Below, piece by piece: positions 51,177 to 58,201 of a stretch of DNA of 64,000 nucleotides. How positions within the stretch are numbered: position 1 is the first letter of the stretch; each line of letters opens with the position of its first letter. The DNA lies in assembly GCF_001612685.1 (NCBI RefSeq), contig NZ_BDAY01000012.1, forward strand, positions 59,348-123,347, read 5' to 3'. This stretch comes from Nocardia altamirensis NBRC 108246 (GTDB taxonomy: Bacteria > Actinomycetota > Actinomycetes > Mycobacteriales > Mycobacteriaceae). The position numbers and the translations under genes were made by a program. The notes beneath the pieces were generated by a model. That model did no database searches and was not told the origin of the DNA. It was given only the letters and a program-made list of their open reading frames with translations.

Positions 51177-51974
51177 ATGACCATCCATCACCTCAATTGC
51201 GGGTCTGTGCGACAGATCGAAGCCACCTACCCCGGGCCTGCGCCCGCCCACGCCGTGAACCATTGCTTGCTGGTCGAAACCGATTCGGCAGGACTGGTTC
51301 TCGTCGAGACGGGCATGGGCCTCGACGATGTCCGCGATCCCGAAGGCACCCTCGGCGCGGAGTGGGTGGCGATGGCGCAGCCGGTGCTCGCCGAAGCGGA
51401 AACCGCGATTCGCCAGATCGAGCGTCTCGGCTACGCGCCGGCGGACGTCCGCCACATCCTGCTCACCCACCTCGATGTGGATCACTGCGGTGGTCTGCCC
51501 GACTTTCCGCAGGCCGAGGTGCACGTCTTGGCCGCCGAGCTGGCGGCGGCGCGCGCCGAGGCGCCGACCCGCCGGTATCGGGACGCGCACTGGGCGCATG
51601 GCCCGCGGTGGGTCACCTACACCCCGGACGGTGGCGACGACTGGTTCGGTTTCGCATCGACCCCGGTGCAGGGTCTATCCGACGATTTCCGGCTGATCCC
51701 ACTCGGTGGCCACACTGCGGGCCACACGGGAGTTGCTGTGCGAGAAGGGGATCACTGGCTGTTGCATTGCGGCGACGCCTACTACTACCACCGCGAACTG
51801 GCCACCGACCACCATCCGCACCCGATCTTGGATATGGTCCAGACCTCCTCGGAGGTGCACCACGACCTCCGTGTCGGCACCCAGGCGCGGCTGCGTGAAC
51901 TCGTCCGCGACCATGCCGACGAGGTCTCGGTCTTCAGCGCCCACGATCCGTGGGAGTTCGCCCGCTACCACTGA
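51177..51974 (+). CDS. Metallo-beta-lactamase-fold hydrolase, 265 aa
   Basis: ATG 51177 (MTIHHLNCGSVRQIEA). The metal motif is LTHLDVDHCGG (H98, D100, D102, H103), with later ligands in GGHTAGHTGV, HCGDAYYYH and FSAHDPWEF. This fold includes lactonases (quorum quenching), glyoxalase II and related hydrolases. Absence of the GHxxG and Cys patterns of class B beta-lactamases makes an antibiotic-hydrolysing role unlikely. It is divergent from the MerR regulator and probably induced by it. Confidence 0.88.
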   Translation: MTIHHLNCGSVRQIEATYPGPAPAHAVNHCLLVETDSAGLVLVETGMGLDDVRDPEGTLGAEWVAMAQPVLAEAETAIRQIERLGYAPADVRHILLTHLDVDHCGGLPDFPQAEVHVLAAELAAARAEAPTRRYRDAHWAHGPRWVTYTPDGGDDWFGFASTPVQGLSDDFRLIPLGGHTAGHTGVAVREGDHWLLHCGDAYYYHRELATDHHPHPILDMVQTSSEVHHDLRVGTQARLRELVRDHADEVSVFSAHDPWEFARYH

Positions 51975-52003
51975 TTCCACCGCTGCTGGCCGAATGTGCT
52001 TTG

Positions 52004-52858
52004 CTATGAATCGATTTCGTTGAGTACGCCGACGATCAGGGCTCTTGCCTCTTTGCCGTAGACGGCGGAGTCCTGCAGCGCATCGAACATCCGGGCGTAC
52101 AAACCCAGCTCGCTCGGCTGAGTCACCTGGATGCTTGCGGTCGGCGTCTCCAGCGCGACCAGGGAGTCGTCGAACATCCAGAATCCGGTCGCGCCGACGC
52201 CGGTGCGTTCGGTCATCAGCGGGATGATCCCCAGCGAGATATGGGGCAGTGACATCAGCTCGAGCAGGTGACCCAGTTGTCCCACTTGGGTTTCCGCGGA
52301 GCCGAACAAGGTCCGCAGCGCCTGCTCCTCGAGCACGACCACGAATCGCTTGCCCTCCAGCTGGAGCACCTGGCGCCGCTCCATGCGCACCGCCACCGCC
52401 TGATCCACATCGTTCGGCGCCCGCAGGAAGCTGATCCAGAACGACAGTATTGCCGCCGAATACTCGGCCGTCTGAAACAACCCGGGGATCATGTTGTGCT
52501 CATAGATCCGAAAGAGATCCGTCTTCTCGTACTGCTTCAGCGTGTGCGCCCCGAGCACCCGCCGCATCCCCGCCCTGCTCTCCCGCCGCGACTCGACCGA
52601 CGCCGAATCCGCCACGCGCAGCACCGCAATCAGGTCCGCTTCCTGATCCGCCGCCGCACACGCCGCGCACCACTCCCGCACGTCCCGTTCGGTCGGCGCC
52701 TGCACCCCGTTCTCGATTTTGCTGACCCGCGTGAAATGCTGCCCCGTCGCCGCCGCAAGCTGGCGGCCCGTCAGCCCGGCGGCCCGCCGCACTTCCCGCA
52801 GCCGCCCACCCAGCTCCCGCCGCACCTGCTCAACGGAGCCCTTCCGCTTACCGGTCAC
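52004..52858 (-). CDS. XRE-DUF5753 (Scr1-type) regulator, 284 aa
   Basis: ATG 52856-52858. The N-terminal HTH_3 domain is clear (LREVRRAAGLTGRQLAAATG, FTRVSKIENGVQAPTERDVR), followed by the DUF5753 domain (FRIYEHNMIPGLFQTAEYSA, VAVRMERRQVLQLEGKRFVV, SLPHISLGIIPLMTERTGVG). Nocardia and Streptomyces have many such regulators paired with small DUF397-like effectors or proteins of unknown role. Here a small gene lies upstream (53155-53403). Confidence 0.88.
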   Translation of the reverse strand: MTGKRKGSVEQVRRELGGRLREVRRAAGLTGRQLAAATGQHFTRVSKIENGVQAPTERDVREWCAACAAADQEADLIAVLRVADSASVESRRESRAGMRRVLGAHTLKQYEKTDLFRIYEHNMIPGLFQTAEYSAAILSFWISFLRAPNDVDQAVAVRMERRQVLQLEGKRFVVVLEEQALRTLFGSAETQVGQLGHLLELMSLPHISLGIIPLMTERTGVGATGFWMFDDSLVALETPTASIQVTQPSELGLYARMFDALQDSAVYGKEARALIVGVLNEIDS

Positions 52859-53154
52859 GATGCGATGACGACCGCACTCTGGTCACGAAAAACCCGGCAC
52901 CACAACCGCATACCTGGGATCACACCCAAGACCCCACCTACCTCAAAGTTTCGACGAATCGTTCGACCTCATCGTCACGCCCCCACCAACCCACGTCAAC
53001 GGCGCCGCCGCGCAAATCACAACAATTCGCAACCACATCCCCGACCCGTAACCTGCCACCGCACCCACGAGTGGCACACCACCGAGCCTGCTTCTCGTAC
53101 CGTGCCGCAACCGGGTACCACTCGTGGCTGGCGTCCGCGATTCTTACGGCAGGT

Positions 53155-53403
53155 CTATTGCGCGTCCACGGCAAGCATCCCGAACCGAGTGACGCTCGCG
53201 TGGTTGTGTCCATCGGCGCTGGTGATCACGACCTCGGTCGGATTGGTCAGCGCGATGCAACAGTAGTTGTCCTGATCGTGCTGAACGCTGACGGACAGCA
53301 GACGTCGTTCATTCGCCTGCTGCCACTCTTCCATGCGCTCGTACAGCCCTCGCATGGAAGGACTTTCGAAGTACACGAGATTGCGCTTGTTCATATCCAA
53401 CAT
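53155..53403 (-). CDS. Small hypothetical protein next to the XRE-DUF5753 regulator, 82 aa
   Basis: ATG 53401-53403 follows GAAGGAGA. The protein (MLDMNKRNLVYFESPSMRGL) has the pattern of a small soluble actinobacterial partner protein of XRE regulators: NLVYFESPSMRGLYERMEEW and DQDNYCCIALTNPTEVVIT. I recognise it as a recurrent Nocardia-type hypothetical but have no function to name. It runs in the same direction as the regulator gene, with a 296-base gap between them. Confidence 0.65.
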   Translation of the reverse strand: MLDMNKRNLVYFESPSMRGLYERMEEWQQANERRLLSVSVQHDQDNYCCIALTNPTEVVITSADGHNHASVTRFGMLAVDAQ

Positions 53404-53525
53404 CGGACCGATCTCCTTCGTGCCGTAGACGACGTCCCCTCACCGTGAGATACCCGCTGCGGACCGAACCAGCGGTGCAACGGCAGGAAATCTGTCCGAT
53501 CGGTGGACCGTGCGTGTGATGTCCA

Positions 53526-54116
53526 CTAGCGGCGGCCGAGGGAGCGGTTGAGCCAGTCGAGGCCGTCGCGGAGGGTGGGGGAGGCGTTGTGCTCGGGGTC
53601 GACGTGGAGGGAACGGTCGTGTGGGGGTTGGGAAGTGGGTGCGGTGGCGCGTTTATCGGGGGCGAAGGGGATGCCGGTGGCGAGGGCACGGAGGCCGAGG
53701 GTGAGCATTTCGCCGAGCATGCCGACGCCGAGCGAGAGGGTGATGGGGCGGGCGTCGGGGTGCATGCCCATCGTGCTGCCGAGGAGGGTGACGGCGAAAC
53801 CTGCGGCGGCGGAAGTTGCCCAGACGACAAGGGTTTTGACGGTGTAGCGCTGCCACAGGTGGCCGTCGCGGGCGAAGAGGATGGTGGTAGTGCCGCGGAG
53901 GGCGCCGAAGGCAATGCCGACCAGGCCGCCGATGATCAGCCAGCTGATGTCGGTGGCGGTGAGGTTGTCGACGTGCGCGACGCTGTAGATGCCGATACCG
54001 ACCAGGATCAGCGGGGTGACGAATGTGTCACGGGCGTCGACAGGTTCGCCGAGGAATCGCTTCACGATCAAGACGATTGCTCCGGCGATGATGAGGAACA
54101 TCAGACCGATGCTCAT
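53526..54116 (-). CDS. Membrane protein, DUF1453/CcdC-like, 196 aa
   Basis: ATG 54114-54116 follows GGGAGG with a short spacer; the upstream ATG at 54131 has none. Four to five membrane spans are seen (MSIGLMFLIIAGAIVLIVKR, TDISWLIIGGLVGIAFGALR, VVWATSAAAGFAVTLLG). The tail is charged and ends WLNRSLGRR. This pattern resembles DUF1453/CcdC membrane proteins; the function is unknown. Confidence 0.7.
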   Translation of the reverse strand: MSIGLMFLIIAGAIVLIVKRFLGEPVDARDTFVTPLILVGIGIYSVAHVDNLTATDISWLIIGGLVGIAFGALRGTTTILFARDGHLWQRYTVKTLVVWATSAAAGFAVTLLGSTMGMHPDARPITLSLGVGMLGEMLTLGLRALATGIPFAPDKRATAPTSQPPHDRSLHVDPEHNASPTLRDGLDWLNRSLGRR

Positions 54117-54223
54117 GATGCCTCCCAGCATGAAAGTCGTGCTGGAAAACTAACGTCGCCCTGAGCTCGGTCGAGTCCGCCGAATGGATGAGTCGGGGGA
54201 TGACTCCGAGTCGTCCGACGAGA

Positions 54224-54252
54224 GGGCGCCCGCCCGACGGGCACGGGCGCCC
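54224..54252 (-). terminator. Hairpin after the AIM24 genes
   Basis: Perfect 9-bp stem GGGCGCCCG / CGGGCGCCC with an 11-base loop, just downstream of the third AIM24 gene on the minus strand. Confidence 0.6.
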
Positions 54253-54259
54253 CGCTCGA

Positions 54260-55024
54260 TCAGTAGTGCTGTTGCCCACCCAACTGCTGGGTGATGAACC
54301 CCTGCAAGCGCTGCAGTCCGGTCGGTGAGATCCCGCTCTGGATCTGCCCTTCGATGGTGCGCACGAGCATCGCGTCGCTGAGCACCTTTTCGCTGGACTG
54401 GATCAGCACCGTCCCCGCACCGGTGAAGTCGAACTGGCGTTCCTCACCGGAGCTGACCCCGAAGCGCGCGGCGCCCGCGGCGAGGAAACTGTTGACCCAC
54501 CGCTGGTCGTAGTGATGGCTCGGCGACGGGCAGTCGGCCCAGCCGACCAGGGATTCCGGGTCGACCCGCAGCGGCGGCTCGGCGAACATGACCGGACCGT
54601 TGGAGGAGGCGAGGAATTTACCGGTGCCGATGAGCGTGAGGAAGCCGGGCACGATCGACTGATTCAGCGAAAGACCGGGTTCGAACGCCAGCAGGTTCGA
54701 GGCGCGAATGGTGAGGTTGCCGTTGTCCTCGAGGTCATAGGAATTGATGTCGTAGCCGCGGTCACCGATGATCAGCTTGCCGTGCCCCTCGGCAACGACG
54801 TAGTCGCCGGTGAACAACGGCGCCGAGAACTGCTGCGACACCATGTGCAGCAGCCCGCCCTGCAGGCCGTGGGTGAGCATCTGGAAGCGCATGTCGCCGT
54901 AGTAGGCGATCATCGCGCCCTTGCGCATGAACCACGGCTTGTTCAGGTCGATGCAGTACGCGTAGCTGTTGCCCGGAATGTTGTCGCTCTCACCGAGATT
55001 CATCGGGCTCAAGATGTCAGTCAT
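54260..55024 (-). CDS. AIM24-family protein, 254 aa (third of three)
   Basis: ATG 55022-55024; two bases after the stop of the next upstream AIM24 gene, so coupled. AIM24 motifs include KGAMIAYYGDMRFQMLTHGL, VAEGHGKLIIGDRGYDINSY and FTGAGTVLIQSSEKVLSDAM. The sequence is related to the TIGR00266 family. AIM24 proteins have a beta-barrel fold. In actinobacteria they commonly occur in sets of two or three next to TerD genes, suggesting a membrane- or stress-related role. The precise activity is unknown. Confidence 0.85.
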   Translation of the reverse strand: MTDILSPMNLGESDNIPGNSYAYCIDLNKPWFMRKGAMIAYYGDMRFQMLTHGLQGGLLHMVSQQFSAPLFTGDYVVAEGHGKLIIGDRGYDINSYDLEDNGNLTIRASNLLAFEPGLSLNQSIVPGFLTLIGTGKFLASSNGPVMFAEPPLRVDPESLVGWADCPSPSHHYDQRWVNSFLAAGAARFGVSSGEERQFDFTGAGTVLIQSSEKVLSDAMLVRTIEGQIQSGISPTGLQRLQGFITQQLGGQQHY

Positions 55025-55026
55025 GT

Positions 55027-55728
55027 TCACAACTTCTCTTCGGAGGCCTGCACGTAGACCACACCCTGTCCGACACAATGCAATTGCATGGCTTCTCCTG
55101 CGCCGCGACCGACCGCGTCGCGCCAGCTGAGCGCCGTTTTCAGCTCGGTCTGCACATTGCCGTACGCGGCGACGAACGCCTGCGGATCGACGACGATCGG
55201 ATTCGGCCCGCCTACTTGCAGTTCCAGGAATCCGCCGTGCGCGAGCAGCACCGCGGCGCCCTGTCCGGACAGCTGCGTGGTGAACATGCCCTGGCCGGTC
55301 AGCGCGCCGGACGCGGCGCCGCGCAGCGCACCCATCAGGCCGCCACCACCGCCGCCTCCGCCACCGGAACTCATCACGGAGACAATCGAACTCTGCAAGC
55401 CTGCGGTATTGGCAAGCAGCCGCGACGCCTCGACGCGCAGTGTCGCGCCCGGTTGCATCTGCACCACATGGACTTCCAGCCCGGCGAACCCGTAATGCAC
55501 CTCGCCGTTGCCTTGCGCCAGCATGGTGCGCTCGTGCTCACCTGCCATCATGCGCCCGGCCATCCGCATCAGCCCGCCACCGCCGCCCATCCCTTGGCCG
55601 CCCGGAATCTGGTGCGGCGCAAAGGAAACATCGCCGGTATAGAACAGCATCGCGCCGGTGCGGGCGACAACGCCACCCGACATCCCGACGTTGACCTTGA
55701 CGACCTTGCCGTTGACTTTCTCGAACAT
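55027..55728 (-). CDS. AIM24-family protein, 233 aa (second of three)
   Basis: ATG 55726-55728. Core segments match the other two: [40 protein letters not shown] (Gly-rich loop), GALTGQGMFTTQLSGQGAAV and PNPIVVDPQAFVAAYGNVQT. The Gly-rich insert is longer than in its neighbours. It belongs to a tandem set of three genes read in the same direction. Confidence 0.85.
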   Translation of the reverse strand: MFEKVNGKVVKVNVGMSGGVVARTGAMLFYTGDVSFAPHQIPGGQGMGGGGGLMRMAGRMMAGEHERTMLAQGNGEVHYGFAGLEVHVVQMQPGATLRVEASRLLANTAGLQSSIVSVMSSGGGGGGGGGLMGALRGAASGALTGQGMFTTQLSGQGAAVLLAHGGFLELQVGGPNPIVVDPQAFVAAYGNVQTELKTALSWRDAVGRGAGEAMQLHCVGQGVVYVQASEEKL

Positions 55729-55738
55729 CCGCTCGCCC

Positions 55739-56362
55739 TTACCGTTCCGCAGGCTGGATCAACACGACGCCTTGACCGTCCCACCGCAGCGAGAACGCCT
55801 CACCGGCATCCTGACCGACGACGGTGCGCCACGAGATGTCGGTGATGAACGACTGATTGAGGTTGCCGCGCGCCGCGACGAACGCGTCGGGGTCGACCAC
55901 CAGCGGATACTGCGGCGATACCTCGAGGTGGATCAGCGGTCCGCCCGCCGAGAGCAGCGCGACCTGACCCTGTCCGGTCACCGTGGTGGTGAACAGGCCT
56001 GCGCCGGTGGACGCACCGCGCAGCCCGGCGAAGCGCACGTCGGTGCGCAGGTTGCCTGCGAACGCGAGCAGCTGCTGCGATTCCACCTGCAGCGTCTCGT
56101 TGTTCAGGTTGACGACGGTGACGTGCTGGCCGTTCACCGCGAAGAAGACCCGGCCGTTGCCGGAACATTCCATCAGCGAGAGCTTCTCGCCGGTGGCACG
56201 GCGCTTGAGCCCGGCGATCACGCCGTCGCCGCCGCCGAAACCGGCCGCCTTGAACTGCACATTGCCTTCGTAGGCGACCATCGAGCCGGAAATCGCGCGG
56301 AGAGTTGTTCCGGCGAGATGCGCCTCGATCACCTTTTTGGATTGTTCGAAAAGTTGCGCCAT
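55739..56362 (-). CDS. AIM24-family protein, 207 aa (first of three)
   Basis: ATG 56360-56362. Motifs: ISGSMVAYEGNVQFKAAGFG, ASTGAGLFTTTVTGQGQVAL, PQYPLVVDPDAFVAARGNLN. It is the first gene of the AIM24 operon, divergent from the two TerD fusion genes. The 404-base gap between them holds copy C of the 43-bp repeat. Confidence 0.87.
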   Translation of the reverse strand: MAQLFEQSKKVIEAHLAGTTLRAISGSMVAYEGNVQFKAAGFGGGDGVIAGLKRRATGEKLSLMECSGNGRVFFAVNGQHVTVVNLNNETLQVESQQLLAFAGNLRTDVRFAGLRGASTGAGLFTTTVTGQGQVALLSAGGPLIHLEVSPQYPLVVDPDAFVAARGNLNQSFITDISWRTVVGQDAGEAFSLRWDGQGVVLIQPAER

Positions 56363-56766
56363 AGGGGTGTTCAGCCTGCTGTCTCGTAGGGATGGCAGCC
56401 GGTCAGGCCGGCGGGGGTAGGTAGGGGACAGGGAAAGGGGCAGTCGGTCGAGCCCACGGGCGGGTAGTCAACTGGCAGCATGAGGTAATCGCGCCACGTT
56501 CCACCCGCGTTTCGTCACCTTGAAAAGGCGGATCCTTCGCCTTCGCTCCGGCTAGCGCGGTTAGTGGCGGACTCCGTCCGGCAGCTCCCGTTCTGCGCAG
56601 CGTGACGGATTCTATCCACAGATCGCATCGCACCGGGGTCAATGCCTGGGATGCCGAACGGGTGCCGGGGAAACTGATGGCTCGATCGCGATGTTCACCT
56701 GAACCCGTGGCTTGCGCCTTTCTCGTAGAGTGGCATTCGAAAGCACCGACAAGCGAAGGGTCGATC
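56363..56766. other. Divergent region between AIM24 and TerD operons
   Basis: About 400 bases with no gene. It contains copy C of the 43-bp repeat (56530-56572, minus strand) and must hold both promoters. No other strong palindrome was found. Confidence 0.5.
56530..56572 (-). repeat. 43-bp ter-region repeat, copy C
   Basis: Reverse-complement orientation; read on the minus strand it begins GTCCGCCACTAACCGCGCTA and ends GGATCC. 38 of 43 bases match copy B at 44782. No length change among the three copies. Confidence 0.7.
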
Positions 56767-58170
56767 TTGTCCGCAACACTCGCCAAGGGCCAAAACGGTC
56801 CGCTGGCCACGAACGATGTGGTGGTGTCCATCCAGCTCACGGCGCCGGCGGATCTGTCCGCGCTGCTGGTCACCGAACAGGGCAAGGTCCGCTCCGACGC
56901 GGATTTCGTCTTCTTCAACCAGCCGAGCGGACCGGGCGTCAACCTGCAGCCCGCCCCGGCCGGGCAGCCTGCCTCGCTTGCCGTGTCGCTGAACTCGGTG
57001 CCGCAGGACATCGCGCAGATCCGCGCGGTGATCACGCTGGACGACGCGACCAGCAACTTCGGCCGGTTTCCCGCGCCGACCGCGATCGTCTCGGATGCCA
57101 CCGGTAATCGGTTGTACGAGTACCAGATCGAAGGGTTGAACACCGAGTCGATCGTCATCGCGCTCGAGCTCTACCGCCGCCAGGGCAGCTGGAAGGTGCG
57201 CGCGGTCGGCCAGGGCTACGCGGGTGGTTTCGCCGCGCTGGTCACCGATCACGGCGTGACGGTCGACGATTCGCCCGCGCAGCCCGCGACGCAGGCCGCA
57301 CCGCCGCCGCCCCCACCACCGCCCGCCTACCCGACCCAGCCGCCGCCCACGCAGCAGGCAGTGCCGAACTTCCCGCCGCCTGCGCCTCCTGGCCAGCCGC
57401 AACAGCAGTTCGCGCCGACCGCGGGTTACCCGCCGCCGGGCCCCGGCTACCCGCCGCCGGGTCAGGGCCTGCCGCCGCAGGGTGCGCCCGGCTATCCGCC
57501 GCCGCCAGGACCGGCCCAGGGCTACCCGCCTGCCGGACAGCCGGTTCCGCCGCAGCAGCCGCCCGCCGAGGTCAGCCTCAGCAAGGATCGCCCGGTCAGC
57601 CTGGTCAAGGGCCAGCGGGTCACTCTCCGCAAGGAGGGCGGCGCCGCACTGACCTTCGTGAAGATGGGTCTCGGCTGGGATCCGGTGAAGAACCGCGGCA
57701 TGTTCGGCAACCGCACCGTCGACGTCGACCTCGACGCCTCCGTGGTGATGTTCGCCGACACGAACCCGGTGGACGTCGCCTACTACGGCCAGCTGACCTC
57801 CAAGGACGGCTCGATCCGGCATCAGGGCGACAACCTCACCGGCGAGGGCGAGGGCGACGACGAGGTGATCCTGGTCGATCTCACCCGCATTCCGGCGCAT
57901 GTGAGCACGCTGGTGTTCATCGTGACGTCCTACAAGGGGCACACGTTCGAGCAGATCCAGAATGCGTTCTGCCGCTTGGTCGACGGCACCAACAATGCCG
58001 AGCTGGCCAGGTACACGATGGCGGGCGGCATGGCGTTCACCGCGATGGCGATGGCCAAGGTGTTCCGCGTCGGCAACGACTGGAAGATGCAGGCGCTCGG
58101 CGAGGGCTTCACGGCCAAGCACCCCGGCGAGGCCGTCCCGAATCTGGGCCGATTCCTGCAGCACGGTTGA
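56767..58170 (+). CDS. Double TerD-domain protein with proline-rich linker, 467 aa
   Basis: TTG 56767 follows GAAGGG. Domain 1 (residues ~5-180) has lost the calcium-binding DxD pattern: it reads TAPADLSALLVTEQGKVRSD instead of DLDAS. It keeps the ending FAALVTDHGVTVDD. A Pro/Gly-rich linker (~180-275; [19 protein letters not shown] and repeated YPPPG) connects to domain 2, which is an intact TerD (TVDVDLDASVVMFAD, GEGEGDDEVILVDLTRIPAH). Long Pro linkers with TerD domains occur in actinobacterial ter clusters. Together with the next gene it lies divergent from the AIM24 operon. Confidence 0.85.
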   Translation: MSATLAKGQNGPLATNDVVVSIQLTAPADLSALLVTEQGKVRSDADFVFFNQPSGPGVNLQPAPAGQPASLAVSLNSVPQDIAQIRAVITLDDATSNFGRFPAPTAIVSDATGNRLYEYQIEGLNTESIVIALELYRRQGSWKVRAVGQGYAGGFAALVTDHGVTVDDSPAQPATQAAPPPPPPPPAYPTQPPPTQQAVPNFPPPAPPGQPQQQFAPTAGYPPPGPGYPPPGQGLPPQGAPGYPPPPGPAQGYPPAGQPVPPQQPPAEVSLSKDRPVSLVKGQRVTLRKEGGAALTFVKMGLGWDPVKNRGMFGNRTVDVDLDASVVMFADTNPVDVAYYGQLTSKDGSIRHQGDNLTGEGEGDDEVILVDLTRIPAHVSTLVFIVTSYKGHTFEQIQNAFCRLVDGTNNAELARYTMAGGMAFTAMAMAKVFRVGNDWKMQALGEGFTAKHPGEAVPNLGRFLQHG

Positions 58171-58201
58171 TCGAAGCGGCGCGGACAGCAAGGCGAACAA
58201 G

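Noticed and set aside
52938..53213. 91-codon minus-strand ORF between the XRE gene and the small hypothetical
   Set aside because: Considered because of Cys-rich CATRGCGGRLRVG content, but it overlaps the small gene, has no ribosome-binding site and no recognised family. Could still be real; a conservation search would decide.
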